Assembly: GCF_002632485.1 (NCBI RefSeq)
Contig: NZ_NIBU01000027.1
Coordinates: forward strand, 1 to 47,041
From: Xenorhabdus innexi
Lineage (GTDB): Bacteria > Pseudomonadota > Gammaproteobacteria > Enterobacterales > Enterobacteriaceae
Direction: 5' to 3'
DNA length: 47,041 bases
The notes under the pieces were generated by a model. The model had not been told where the DNA came from, did no database searches, and saw only the letters and a program-made list of their open reading frames with translations. Every line of letters starts with the position of its first letter. The stretch's first letter is position 1. Positions 1-9,008 of this stretch are shown piece by piece. The translations under genes were made by a program, and so were the position numbers.

Positions 1-1
1 T

Positions 2-43
2 ATGCCAGAACGCGTTCAAAACACCACAAAGAAAATCATGTAA
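2..43 (+). other. Left-edge open frame, possible tail of a truncated CDS
   Basis: The frame beginning at base 2 is open for 13 codons and stops with TAA at 41-43, so it could be the end of a gene entering from the left. The frame beginning at base 1 is also open, to a TGA at 103-105, and would give a 34-residue tail rich in His and Lys. Nothing in either short peptide is recognisable. I cannot tell which, if either, is coding; the flanking window is needed. Confidence 0.25.
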
Positions 44-73
44 AAACAAAACATTGGATGCGTGTTTTGAACG
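13..73. repeat. 12-bp perfect inverted repeat
   Basis: Bases 13-24 (cgttcaaaacac) are the exact reverse complement of 62-73 (gtgttttgaacg), separated by 37 bases. The arms are not GC-rich and no T-run follows, so this does not look like an ordinary terminator. It could be a remnant of a small mobile element or a regulator site before the MFS gene. Confidence 0.5.
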
Positions 74-209
74 GCTTAATTCTTAAGAGCCTATCTATGA
101 ATTGACACTAACCAACTATAAAAATCACACGAAGTGAAAAACAACTTGCTCAAATATCACGCTAATATTTTAAAACTCTGTTAAATTTGACTCCAAAATA
201 AGGACTCTG

Positions 210-1454
210 ATGAGCAATAATCGTTCTTTTTATTTGTATCAGGTATCGGATATTCTGTTCACTTCGTCAACAAAAGCATTTGGCATGTTATTTTCCTGGT
301 GGATGATTGAGATACTAAAGCTGGAATTAAAACTCGGCTGGTTTATCTTTTTTTGTTGGTTATTTCAGATTTTATTCTTAATTAAGTTCGGAGAAATAGG
401 CGATAAAATTAATAAAAGAAGTTTTGTACTGTATTGTGCAATCCCTTCCTTTATTCTTTTTGTTATTTCTAACTTTGTCGACAGTAATTTTTACCTGTCA
501 TTAGGTTTAATTTACATTACAACCTCAATTGCGGCAGCTATTATTCAGCCTATAGGAACAAGCATCATTCCTGAAATAATGGATAAAAGTAAATTAGAGC
601 AGGCATTTAAATACCGAGGCTTGGTAAATTCCATTAATACTATGCTTGGCCCAGCGATCTCTGGGTTAATTATTCACTATTTAAATATTGACGGCGCATT
701 AATTTTTATCGCGGCAATGTCATTGCTGCCATTAGTTGGTTTCTATTTCATTAAAACAAATTCAGAAAATTTATCTGAAAAAACGGGTCATCGTGGTCAA
801 AAAAGTTTTAGAATCATTACCAAAAACCCAACCGAGATAAGATTATCACTGGTCTCTGCTTTCTTTAATTTTGCGATTACGCCATTAATAATCTATATCC
901 TGCCAATTATCATTTTAAATCAATTTAAACTCAGTGCATTACATGTTGGTATTGCTGAGGCAACCTTTGGCGTTGGTATGATGTTTGGCAGTGTCTTTAT
1001 CATAAATCAGATAAATAAAGTATTATGCAAGGCTCATACTGCATTTGTTTCAGCACTCGTTATGGCACTCTGTATTGCCGGAATATCACAGGCAGGCACT
1101 TTTATTGAGTTATGTTGTTACATGCTATTTTGTGGTATCGGTTTAGTTATTTATAATATAAACACGACTTCTATTCGCTGTCTTGCCACACCAGAGAATT
1201 ACCGTAATTCAATGGAGTCAAAATTCATTGCCATTTGCATGGCATCTATTCCTCTGGGAATGCTGACAGCAACTTATATTATTGATAGTTACGATATTAA
1301 AGTATTATTGTTAGGTTTCTCTTTCTTTATGGGATTAATATCACTATTGATTTTATCTTCCCCAAGATATATCGAAATCTCAAAAATGTCAGAAAACCAG
1401 TTAAATGGTTACTATGAAAAAATCTACCCTGAAGCATTTGGTTTTAAAAGCTGA
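210..1454 (+). CDS. MFS transporter (EntS/MFS_3-like exporter)
   Basis: A 414-residue integral membrane protein with about twelve hydrophobic segments spread over its whole length, as in the major facilitator superfamily. The N-terminal half carries a short charged loop of the type expected between TM2 and TM3 (residues about 60-70, GEIGDKINKR), and a hydrophilic central loop lies near residues 185-210. The start follows an aagga ribosome-binding site at 200-204. Substrate cannot be read from the sequence; relatives export siderophores, antibiotics or other small molecules. The gene is clearly more AT-rich than the bet genes beside it, suggesting recent acquisition. It ends into a perfect terminator hairpin shared with betT. 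Family call is confident, function is not. Confidence 0.8.
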   Translation: MSNNRSFYLYQVSDILFTSSTKAFGMLFSWWMIEILKLELKLGWFIFFCWLFQILFLIKFGEIGDKINKRSFVLYCAIPSFILFVISNFVDSNFYLSLGLIYITTSIAAAIIQPIGTSIIPEIMDKSKLEQAFKYRGLVNSINTMLGPAISGLIIHYLNIDGALIFIAAMSLLPLVGFYFIKTNSENLSEKTGHRGQKSFRIITKNPTEIRLSLVSAFFNFAITPLIIYILPIIILNQFKLSALHVGIAEATFGVGMMFGSVFIINQINKVLCKAHTAFVSALVMALCIAGISQAGTFIELCCYMLFCGIGLVIYNINTTSIRCLATPENYRNSMESKFIAICMASIPLGMLTATYIIDSYDIKVLLLGFSFFMGLISLLILSSPRYIEISKMSENQLNGYYEKIYPEAFGFKS

Positions 1455-1458
1455 CTGA

Positions 1459-1495
1459 TTAAATGGCCTGCAATGAGATATTGCAGGCCATTTAA
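1459..1495. terminator. Bidirectional terminator between MFS gene and betT
   Basis: A perfect 15-bp inverted repeat (1459-1473 with 1481-1495, 7-base loop) lies between two convergent stop codons. The arms end in A/T runs on both sides, so it can serve both the MFS gene and betT. Confidence 0.85.
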
Positions 1496-3538
1496 TTATA
1501 CTCCGTTAGGGAAAATCAATGTCTGCCCCGGAGATTCACGATTCAGATGAATAAAATTCAGGTGCTTCTCATAGTGATCAAGAATATCACTGATAATCTG
1601 CTCTTTTGTGTATCCCATCAAATCATTACCCTGAGTCCCTTCTATCAAGAAAGTTTCCAGCCGGAAATAGTCAGATTTGCCTAATCTTGCACGGTAAGTA
1701 AACCCAGGAACAGAGTAACGTTGAGGCCAAATCTGGTAAATAAAATCCTGTTCATCTCCCAAATCCACAATCAACTCAAGTGGGGTAAGGCGTTTATCTT
1801 CTTCTGAAAGCAGCATATTAAACTGTACTTTTGCTCCCCGTAATTCCAGCTCTTTTGCAACTTCCTGCATCGCAGGACGACACACTATATTCAGCATACG
1901 TTGAGTACTTTTTGTGCCGGGAAAATGCATCATACGGCTTAGTCGCTGTTTCCAGTTCAGAGAACCATTATCATGCACCAATGTCGGAGATGTATTCTGT
2001 AAAGCGCTGGCTTTACGAAAATCCTCAACCCGCAACGATTTATACAATCCCGCCATGATGAAAAAAATCACAAAACTAAACGGCAGCCCCATGATGACCG
2101 TCATATTCTGCAAAGCGGAGATACCGTCCGTCATTAATATACCCAGCGTCAGTACACCAATTGCCACAGACCAGAATATCCGCAGCCAGTTCGGCGCATC
2201 ATTATTCATGTCACTGAGATTGGAAGTAAAATTACCTAAAACCAATGATCCAGAATCTGCTGACGTAACATAAAACAGCAGCCCTGTGATTGTGGCAACA
2301 GAAGCACTCAGTGTGAAAGCCGGGTAAAGTGCCAGCAGGTCATAAAACCCCCGTTCAGGATGAACTAACACCGTTTCAGCTAATTCGCGGTGGCCGTGAA
2401 GAATTTCATATAACGCGCTATTACCAAAGACAGACAGCCAAATCAGGGTAAATACAAATGGAATAATCAATGTTCCCATCACAAACTGGCGGATCGTACG
2501 GCCACGGGAAATACGGGCAAGAAATAACCCAACAAAGGGTGACCAGGCTACCCACCATGCCCAGAAAAACAGCGTCCAACTATTCATCCATTCAGTCGGT
2601 CGTTCAAACGCAAAGCTATTGAGGGTCATCCCCATAAAACGGCTGATATAATCACCAACATTCTGTACCAGCCCATTAAGCAAAAACTCCGTATCCCCGA
2701 CAAAAAGAATAAACAATACCAATCCTAATGCCAGCAGAACATTTAATTCAGACAGAAACCGAATACCTTTATTCACTCCTGAGGTCACAGATACTGTTGC
2801 CACGATAACCGACAGCAGTATTAATCCCCCCTGAACTCCCAATCCCTGAGGCAAATCAAACAACACTTTCAGGCCATAGTTTAGCTGTACGACACCAATC
2901 CCAAGCGTTGTCGCGATGCCGAAAATCGTCCCGATTACTGCGGCAATATCCACAGTATGACCTATCGCACCTTTAATACGGTTTCCGAAAATAGGATAAA
3001 GCGCCGAGCGGATAGTTAATGGCAAATTGTAACGATAACTAAAATAGCCCAGTGCAATCCCCATCAAAGCATACATAGACCAGCCCGTCAGGCCATAGTG
3101 AAACAGTGTCCACACCATCGCCTGACGAGCTGCTTCAATTGTTTCCCCTTGGCCCGTCGGCGGACGCATATATTGGGTAATCGGCTCAGCAACAGAGAAA
3201 AACATCAAATCAATGCCGATTCCGGCCGCAAACAACATTGCAGCCCAGCTAAGCAGACTAAATTCAGGTTTAGATTGTTCCGGGCCCAGCTTGATAGCGC
3301 CAAAACGAGAGGCCGCAACAAAAATGACAAAGACAATGTAAAGTGTGGCCGCCAGCAGGTAGTACCAGCCAAATGTTTTTGAAACCCAGTTAAGAGTGTT
3401 TTTTATCCAGATGCTTGTTGCATCCGTGAAGAAAAGTGTGAAAAGAGAAAAAATAATAATTAATGCTGCTGAGGTAAAAAAAACGACAGAGTTCAGTGAA
3501 TCCTTCTGATTGTTTTTTGGACTGTCTCCGCTGTTCAT
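1496..3538 (-). CDS. betT: High-affinity choline/proton symporter BetT (BCCT family)
   Basis: A 680-residue protein, close to the 677 residues of E. coli BetT. It imports choline, driven by the proton gradient, for oxidation to glycine betaine under osmotic stress. Twelve membrane segments occupy roughly residues 20-500, with the Trp-rich BCCT signature FFWAWWVAWSPFVG near residue 330. A hydrophilic cytoplasmic tail of about 160 residues follows (510-680); in BetT this tail is involved in osmotic activation. The start is preceded by an aggaac ribosome-binding site on the minus strand. It is transcribed divergently from betI-betB-betA, as in E. coli, with a BetI-type operator between them. It ends in the terminator shared with the MFS gene. 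The length and C-terminal domain favour BetT over the shorter carnitine and betaine carriers. Confidence 0.95.
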   Translation of the reverse strand: MNSGDSPKNNQKDSLNSVVFFTSAALIIIFSLFTLFFTDATSIWIKNTLNWVSKTFGWYYLLAATLYIVFVIFVAASRFGAIKLGPEQSKPEFSLLSWAAMLFAAGIGIDLMFFSVAEPITQYMRPPTGQGETIEAARQAMVWTLFHYGLTGWSMYALMGIALGYFSYRYNLPLTIRSALYPIFGNRIKGAIGHTVDIAAVIGTIFGIATTLGIGVVQLNYGLKVLFDLPQGLGVQGGLILLSVIVATVSVTSGVNKGIRFLSELNVLLALGLVLFILFVGDTEFLLNGLVQNVGDYISRFMGMTLNSFAFERPTEWMNSWTLFFWAWWVAWSPFVGLFLARISRGRTIRQFVMGTLIIPFVFTLIWLSVFGNSALYEILHGHRELAETVLVHPERGFYDLLALYPAFTLSASVATITGLLFYVTSADSGSLVLGNFTSNLSDMNNDAPNWLRIFWSVAIGVLTLGILMTDGISALQNMTVIMGLPFSFVIFFIMAGLYKSLRVEDFRKASALQNTSPTLVHDNGSLNWKQRLSRMMHFPGTKSTQRMLNIVCRPAMQEVAKELELRGAKVQFNMLLSEEDKRLTPLELIVDLGDEQDFIYQIWPQRYSVPGFTYRARLGKSDYFRLETFLIEGTQGNDLMGYTKEQIISDILDHYEKHLNFIHLNRESPGQTLIFPNGV

Positions 3539-3677
3539 AGGCAGTTCCTGAAGTGAATGAAAGGAAAAAATATAAAAGAGTCATATTCATAATCTGTTGA
3601 ATAACATAATAAAAATTAAATCATCTTCGATAACCCCAGCCAGTATTTGTAAAATTATTGTAATAAAACATATTTAA

Positions 3678-3701
3678 TTTTGATTGAACATTCAATCAAA
3701 A
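3678..3701. promoter_or_regulatory. BetI operator candidate between betT and betI
   Basis: A perfect palindrome with 11-bp arms (ttttgattgaa / ttcaatcaaaa) around a central ca. TetR-family BetI proteins bind palindromes with a TTGAAC-type core between the divergent bet promoters, and this is the only such site in the gap. Repression relieved by choline is inferred from the family. Confidence 0.8.
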
Positions 3702-3746
3702 AAAAGTTTAATAGTGACCGAGCCATTGATCTCTGAGCGTACAGTC

Positions 3747-4328
3747 ATGCCAAAAGTCGGAATACAGTCAATAAGAAAACAGCAGCTTATTGATGCTACA
3801 TTAGCTGTTATTAATGAAGTTGGAATGCAGGAAGCAAGTATTGCTCAGATAGCAAGAAAAGCGGGTGTATCTAACGGTATCATCAGCCATTATTTCAAAG
3901 ATAAGAATAAATTACTTGAAGCTGCCATGCGGCACTTATTACATCAACTCCAGATGGCTATTGCGCGGCGATTAAGGCTGCTCGACAATGCCAGCCCTCT
4001 TAACAGGCTAAAAGCCATCATTGACGGAAATTTTGATACTAGCCAGATTAATAGTGCCGCCATGAAAACCTGGCTGGCTTTCTGGGCAAGCAGTATGCAC
4101 CAACCCAATTTATACCGGTTACAGCAAATTAACGAACGCCGACTTTATTCCAATATCTGTGCCGAATTCAACAAGGCTTTGCCCAGAAGAGAAGCGCAAC
4201 TGGCTGCCCAAGGGCTGGCAGCTCTGATTGACGGCATCTGGCTGAGAAGCGCCTTGAGCAGCAAGCCTTTTGATACAGAAAGTGCATTCACGATTACTTT
4301 CGATTACATCGAACAAAAACTCAAATGA
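3747..4328 (+). CDS. betI: Choline-responsive transcriptional repressor BetI (TetR family)
   Basis: Repressor of the bet genes, released by choline. The protein has an N-terminal TetR helix-turn-helix at about residues 10-55 ([19 protein letters not shown]) and a C-terminal ligand domain with the conserved [16 protein letters not shown] segment. I chose the ATG at 3747, giving 193 residues beginning [15 protein letters not shown], because it matches E. coli BetI from residue 1. A longer frame opens at 3684, but its extra 21 codons run through the operator palindrome and have no counterpart in the family. First gene of betI-betB-betA; the gap to betB is 34 bases. Confidence 0.95.
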   Translation: MPKVGIQSIRKQQLIDATLAVINEVGMQEASIAQIARKAGVSNGIISHYFKDKNKLLEAAMRHLLHQLQMAIARRLRLLDNASPLNRLKAIIDGNFDTSQINSAAMKTWLAFWASSMHQPNLYRLQQINERRLYSNICAEFNKALPRREAQLAAQGLAALIDGIWLRSALSSKPFDTESAFTITFDYIEQKLK

Positions 4329-4362
4329 GCATTCTTCCTGAATTCTGACCTAAGGAGAACCC

Positions 4363-5856
4363 ATGACCCGCTTTGGTTTACAGAAGCTTTATATCCACGG
4401 TGCTTATGTTGACAGCACTAATCTTGATAAAAATACTCCTGATAAAAATATTTTTGATGCAATCAATCCGGCGAATGGTGAAATCATTGCACAATTACAG
4501 TCTGCAACTGAACAGGATGTCCAACGGGCTGTGGAAAGTGCCCAAAAAGGGCAGAAAATCTGGGCCGCGATGACAGCGACAGAACGCTCCCGGGTGCTGC
4601 TTAAAGCTGTTGATATTCTGCGTGAACGCAATGATGAACTGGCTGAACTGGAGACTCTAGATACCGGTAAACCACTTTCTGAAACCCAACAGGTTGATAT
4701 CGTCACCGGCGCCGATGTTCTGGAATATTATGCCGGCCTGATCCCTGCACTTGAAGGCCAGCAAATTCCGTTACGCGAATCCTCTTTCGTCTATACGCGC
4801 CGTGAACCTCTGGGCATCGTTGCGGGTATCGGCGCATGGAACTATCCAATCCAAATTGCCCTGTGGAAATCAGCACCCGCGCTGGCAGCCGGTAATGCCA
4901 TGATTTTCAAACCCAGCGAAGTGACCTCCCTTACCGCTCTGAAACTTGCTGAAATTTATACCGAAGCAGGTCTGCCTGATGGTGTATTTAACGTACTGAC
5001 AGGCATGGGGCATGAAACAGGCCACTATCTGGCTGTCCATCCGAAAATTGCCAAAATGTCTTTTACCGGCGGCATTGTCACCGGTAAAAAAGTGATGGCT
5101 AATGCATCCGGTTCAACCCTGAAAGAAGTAACGATGGAGCTGGGTGGAAAATCTCCATTGATTATTTTCGATGATGCCAATCTGGATCGGGCAGCCGATA
5201 TTGCCATGATGGCAAACTATTTCAGCTCTGGTCAGGTTTGTACCAACGGTACACGGGTTTTTGTTCCGAAGGCACTGGTTCCTCATTTTGAAAACAAAAT
5301 AATGGAGCGAGTTAAACGAATCCGTATCGGTTCCCCCCTCGATCCGAATACCAATTTCGGCCCTCTGGTGAGTTTCCCGCATATGGAGTCGGTTCTGCGC
5401 TATATAGAAAACGGCAAAAATGCCGGGGCACACCTGCTGTACGGTGGCAAACGTCTTACGGAAGGTGAATTAGGAAAAGGGGCATTTGTTGCACCCACGG
5501 TATTCACTGACTGCACGGATGATATGCTTATTGCACGGGAAGAAATTTTCGGCCCGGTAATGTGTATTCTTGCTTATGAAACAGAAGATGAAGTCATTGC
5601 CCGTGCTAACAATACGGATTATGGCCTCGCTGCTGGCGTTGTGACAAAAGATCTCTCCCGCGCTCATCGTGTTATCCACCAGCTGGAAGCCGGAATCTGC
5701 TGGATAAACACTTGGGGAGAATCACCAGCTGCAATGCCGGTTGGCGGCTATAAACACTCCGGTGTCGGCCGTGAAAACGGGCTGGTCACACTACAACATT
5801 ACACACAGATTAAATCTGTACAGGTTGAGCTGGGTAATTTTGAATCGTTATTTTAA
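4363..5856 (+). CDS. betB: Betaine aldehyde dehydrogenase BetB
   Basis: NAD(P)-dependent oxidation of betaine aldehyde to glycine betaine, the second step of betaine synthesis; cytoplasmic. The 497-residue protein is a full-length aldehyde dehydrogenase. The catalytic cysteine is C293 in SSGQVCTNG and the general base is E259 in MELGGKSP; the nucleotide-binding region contains [12 protein letters not shown] near residue 185. The start follows a strong aaggag at the usual spacing. The C-terminus ([15 protein letters not shown]) is typical of BetB. It lies between betI and betA with short gaps, so one transcript is likely. Compared with E. coli BetB (490 residues) there is a small N-terminal insertion. 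Confidence 0.97.
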   Translation: MTRFGLQKLYIHGAYVDSTNLDKNTPDKNIFDAINPANGEIIAQLQSATEQDVQRAVESAQKGQKIWAAMTATERSRVLLKAVDILRERNDELAELETLDTGKPLSETQQVDIVTGADVLEYYAGLIPALEGQQIPLRESSFVYTRREPLGIVAGIGAWNYPIQIALWKSAPALAAGNAMIFKPSEVTSLTALKLAEIYTEAGLPDGVFNVLTGMGHETGHYLAVHPKIAKMSFTGGIVTGKKVMANASGSTLKEVTMELGGKSPLIIFDDANLDRAADIAMMANYFSSGQVCTNGTRVFVPKALVPHFENKIMERVKRIRIGSPLDPNTNFGPLVSFPHMESVLRYIENGKNAGAHLLYGGKRLTEGELGKGAFVAPTVFTDCTDDMLIAREEIFGPVMCILAYETEDEVIARANNTDYGLAAGVVTKDLSRAHRVIHQLEAGICWINTWGESPAAMPVGGYKHSGVGRENGLVTLQHYTQIKSVQVELGNFESLF

Positions 5857-5886
5857 ACAACGATGACTGAAACAGAGGAGATAACA

Positions 5887-7578
5887 ATGGTATTTGACTA
5901 CATTATTATCGGTGCTGGTTCAGCGGGTAATGTGCTTGCAACTCGTTTAACAGAAGATCCGAATATCACAGTCCTGTTGCTGGAAGCTGGCGGGCCTGAT
6001 TATCGATTTGACTTTCGCACTCAAATGCCAGCAGCGCTGGCATACCCCTTGCAGGGAACCCGTTATAACTGGGCGTATGAAACCGATCCTGAACCCTATA
6101 TGAATAACCGCCGCATGGAATGCGGACGAGGCAAGGGGTTAGGCGGTTCATCACTGATCAATGGGATGTGTTATATCCGTGGAAACGCGCTGGATTTCGA
6201 CAACTGGGCAAAACAGCCGGGTCTGGAAGAGTGGTCATACCTTGATTGCCTGCCTTATTTCCGCAAAGCAGAATCACGGGATATCGGCCAGAACGACTAT
6301 CATGGTAGCGATGGCCCTGTCAGTGTGACGACACCAAAAGCGGGTAATAACGAACTTTTTCACGCAATGGTGAAAGCAGGTGTTCAGGCGGGTTATCCAG
6401 CTACAGATGATCTGAATGGTTATCAGCAGGAAGGGTTTGGCCCGATGGATCGTACCGTTACCCCCAAAGGCCGTCGATCCAGTACTGCCCGTGGTTATCT
6501 GGATCAGGCCAGACAGAGGGCTAATCTGACCATCATTACCCATGCCTTAACAGATACGATCACATTTAAAGGTAAAATGGCCGTTGGCGTTGCTTTTTAT
6601 CAGGGTAATAATTCCGAACTGATACAGGCTACTGCACAAAAAGAAGTTTTACTTTGTGCCGGTGCAATAGCTTCTCCACAAATTTTGCAACGGTCAGGAA
6701 TTGGCCCTGAAGAAGTATTAAATGAATTTTCGATTCCTGCGGTACATATCCTGCCGGGGGTTGGACAAAATCTTCAGGATCACCTTGAAATGTACCTGCA
6801 ATATGAGTGCCTGAAACCCGTTTCACTCTATCCTTCGCTGAAATGGTATAACCAGCCCATGATTGGTGCAGAATGGTTATTTCAGGGAACAGGAGTTGGT
6901 GCCAGTAATCAGTTTGAAGCGGGGGGCTTTATCCGTACCAGTGAAAAATTTGACTGGCCTAATATTCAGTTCCATTTCCTGCCGGTTGCTATTAATTACA
7001 ACGGCAGCAATCCCGTCAACGAGCATGGTTTTCAGGCTCATGTTGGTTCAATGCGTTCCCCAAGCCGTGGCCGTGTAAAAATTACGTCACGCGATCCACG
7101 CCAGCATCCGAGCATTCTGTTTAACTACATGTCTACCGAACAGGACTGGCAGGAATTCCGCGATGCCATCCGCATCACACGGGAGATCATGGCACAACCG
7201 GCTCTGGCTCCCTATTGTGGTCGGGAAATAAGTCCCGGAGCGGATATCCGAACAGATGATCAGCTGAATGCCTTTATTCGTGAACGAGCTGAAACTGCTT
7301 TCCACCCATCCTGTAGCTGCAAAATGGGGTTTGATGAGATGGCGGTGGTTGATGGTCAGGGACGTGTACATGGTGTTGAAAATTTACGGGTCATTGATGC
7401 GTCTATTATGCCGGAGATCATTACCGGTAATCTGAACGCCACCACAATTATGATGGCAGAGAAAATTGCCGATAAAATGAGGGGAAATGCGCCTCTGCCC
7501 CGTAGTCAGGCAAAATACTATATTGCCAATGGTGAGCCTGCCCGCAAACCTGCACTGAAAAGTTCGCCTACAAATTAA
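5887..7578 (+). CDS. betA: Choline dehydrogenase BetA (GMC oxidoreductase)
   Basis: FAD-dependent, membrane-associated enzyme that oxidises choline to betaine aldehyde and can also carry out the second oxidation. The 563-residue protein opens with the dinucleotide-binding loop GAGSAG at residues 9-14. It carries both GMC signatures ([15 protein letters not shown] and [16 protein letters not shown]) and the active-site histidine H473 in [11 protein letters not shown] chose ATG 5887 because a gaggag lies six bases upstream and the product then begins like E. coli BetA ([12 protein letters not shown]). An in-frame ATG at 5863 would add eight residues but lacks a better ribosome site. Last gene of the betIBA unit. 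Confidence 0.97.
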   Translation: MVFDYIIIGAGSAGNVLATRLTEDPNITVLLLEAGGPDYRFDFRTQMPAALAYPLQGTRYNWAYETDPEPYMNNRRMECGRGKGLGGSSLINGMCYIRGNALDFDNWAKQPGLEEWSYLDCLPYFRKAESRDIGQNDYHGSDGPVSVTTPKAGNNELFHAMVKAGVQAGYPATDDLNGYQQEGFGPMDRTVTPKGRRSSTARGYLDQARQRANLTIITHALTDTITFKGKMAVGVAFYQGNNSELIQATAQKEVLLCAGAIASPQILQRSGIGPEEVLNEFSIPAVHILPGVGQNLQDHLEMYLQYECLKPVSLYPSLKWYNQPMIGAEWLFQGTGVGASNQFEAGGFIRTSEKFDWPNIQFHFLPVAINYNGSNPVNEHGFQAHVGSMRSPSRGRVKITSRDPRQHPSILFNYMSTEQDWQEFRDAIRITREIMAQPALAPYCGREISPGADIRTDDQLNAFIRERAETAFHPSCSCKMGFDEMAVVDGQGRVHGVENLRVIDASIMPEIITGNLNATTIMMAEKIADKMRGNAPLPRSQAKYYIANGEPARKPALKSSPTN

Positions 7579-7601
7579 TACTTACTGGCAGATCAATTAT
7601 C

Positions 7602-7647
7602 AATACGGGAAATAGCTGAGTGATTCATCAACTGCTGTTCCCGTATT
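7602..7647 (+). terminator. Probable terminator after betA
   Basis: Inverted repeat aatacgggaa / ttcccgtatt (7602-7611 with 7638-7647) with a long 26-base loop that has extra partial pairing. Only a short T-rich stretch follows, so strength is uncertain. Confidence 0.5.
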
Positions 7648-7692
7648 TATATACTCGGTGAGTCAGGAGGCAACGTTAAAAAGCCAAGAGTT

Positions 7693-8130
7693 TTAGAGTA
7701 GATCCAGTGTCATAAAGATATGCTCTGCCCCATCTTCCATATAGATTTCACCTTTTGTTTGATAGCCAAGTCCTTCATAAAATGGCTGGGCATGACATTG
7801 TGAAGATAAACCAATCGTTGCTACTCCATTTTTGCGGGCATAATCCTCAATGTATTCCATCACCAGACGGCCGATACCCTGCCCCCGGTAAGCTTTCAAA
7901 ACAGCGACACGCCCCACTTTGAGCATATTGTTATGTTCAGGAACAGCCCGTAATACCGCAACAGGCTTTTCTGAATCAGATACTACGACATGCAGGGCAA
8001 TATCATCATACTCATCAATATCAATGTCGGCGGCAAATCCCTGCTCATCGGTAAAAACTTGTTGGCGGATATTGAAAGCCTGCTGAGTTAATTCAGGGTT
8101 TTGTCTTCCTAAGCTGTGTTCTATTTTCAT
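7693..8130 (-). CDS. GNAT-family N-acetyltransferase (YjcF-like)
   Basis: A 145-residue single-domain acetyltransferase. The acetyl-CoA binding motif is seen as RGQGIG within VAVLKAYRGQGIGRLVMEY (residues about 74-92), followed by a conserved PFYEGLGY segment near residue 117 and an acidic EDGAEHIFM end. This layout resembles small bacterial GNATs of the YjcF/ElaA type. Substrate is unknown. It reads towards betA but on the other strand, and is separated from the lipoprotein gene upstream by a terminator, so it is probably a single-gene transcript. Confidence 0.8.
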   Translation of the reverse strand: MKIEHSLGRQNPELTQQAFNIRQQVFTDEQGFAADIDIDEYDDIALHVVVSDSEKPVAVLRAVPEHNNMLKVGRVAVLKAYRGQGIGRLVMEYIEDYARKNGVATIGLSSQCHAQPFYEGLGYQTKGEIYMEDGAEHIFMTLDLL

Positions 8131-8199
8131 TTTTATACCCTAAACATAATTAATTACAGAGATACGAAGTAATAAGATAGTAATAAAAAAATAAAAAAC

Positions 8200-8226
8200 A
8201 AGGGCGTTTCTTATAGAGACGCCCTT
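8200..8226 (-). terminator. Rho-independent terminator of the lipoprotein gene
   Basis: An 11-bp stem (8200-8210 with 8216-8226, one G-U pair) and 5-base loop. On the minus strand it is followed by a T-rich run, fitting termination of the gene that ends at 8300. Confidence 0.8.
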
Positions 8227-8299
8227 CTGATTTTTGCTGACGTTCAAACTGGTAAACTACACAAACAAGGTTTCAGAGAGAGAAATAAACCGCGCCAGC

Positions 8300-8818
8300 T
8301 CAACCTTCTTCTTTTTTATCGTCATCGCCCTTCAGCTTTTTAATTAAATCATCCGTTTTTTTATCGGCATCGGATTTCATTTCTTTCGACTTCGATTTTG
8401 CGTCATCGGTAAACTGATTAATTTTATCTTTAGCCTGCTGCTCTATTTCCCCGGTTTTATTTTTCACCTTATCAGCCACATCACCGACAGATTTAGTGAT
8501 GCTATTCTTTATATCTTCCGTTTTGGATGACATTTGGTTTACCGAACTTTGGGCGGCGCTTTCCACATTACTCTGTAATTTCTTCAGGTTATCTGTTGCT
8601 TTCTGCTCTTCAGACCCAGTATTTTCTTGTGTTCCCTGCGGTTTTTCCTTTGCATTGTCCATTGCGTCTGAGCTTTTCTGCTCTGAATCAGTCTTCATTT
8701 GAGCCGCACTATTTTCAGCAGGATGCATCGCATCCTCAGCTTTTTTAGTTGCATCATCACAGCCCGCAATGAATGCCACAATTCCGGCCAGAAACAGAGT
8801 ACTAAGAATCTTCTTCAT
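8300..8818 (-). CDS. Small charged lipoprotein of unknown function
   Basis: A 172-residue predicted lipoprotein. The signal peptide ends in the lipobox I17-A18-G19-C20, and the residues after Cys are Asp-Asp; Asp at +2 is the classic signal for retention in the inner membrane instead of Lol export. The rest is low-complexity, almost free of large hydrophobics, and rich in Lys, Asp, Glu, Ser and Gln. It has loose helical 11-residue-like periodicity resembling LEA or apolipoprotein-type helices (for example ADKVKNKTGEIEQQAKDK). No enzymatic motif is visible. It is transcribed divergently from the TonB receptor gene. A stress-related or envelope-spacer role is a guess. Confidence 0.75.
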   Translation of the reverse strand: MKKILSTLFLAGIVAFIAGCDDATKKAEDAMHPAENSAAQMKTDSEQKSSDAMDNAKEKPQGTQENTGSEEQKATDNLKKLQSNVESAAQSSVNQMSSKTEDIKNSITKSVGDVADKVKNKTGEIEQQAKDKINQFTDDAKSKSKEMKSDADKKTDDLIKKLKGDDDKKEEG

Positions 8819-8911
8819 TGGCTAACCCCTTGCACTTACGGAAATAATCTTGCAAATGAGTGTTCTGGCTTTTTATGCCACAACATCCATAAGCACGTTG
8901 TCGCAAACCTT

Positions 8912-8942
8912 GCAGATAAAAATAATTCTCACTTTTATCTGC
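8912..8942. promoter_or_regulatory. Palindrome with Fur-box-like core upstream of the TonB receptor
   Basis: Perfect 10-bp inverted repeat gcagataaaa / ttttatctgc separated by 11 bases. Bases 8915-8933 match the 19-bp Fur consensus at 12 positions. It lies in the divergent gap between the lipoprotein and receptor genes, where a Fur site for an iron receptor would be expected. Confidence 0.45.
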
Positions 8943-9008
8943 CCGATTTGCTTTCTCAGGTGACTTATAGCAATGCAATATTTCATACAGACATATTTCG
9001 GGAAATTT

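Noticed and set aside
1831..3382. Several plus-strand open frames inside betT
   Set aside because: They are short shadows of a fully conserved gene on the other strand.
3684..3746. Upstream start for betI
   Set aside because: The extension overlaps the operator palindrome and has no counterpart in BetI proteins.
8973..9008. Upstream ATG for the TonB receptor
   Set aside because: Not excluded, but it would place 12 residues before an already long signal peptide; the ATG at 9009 gives a more normal N-terminus.
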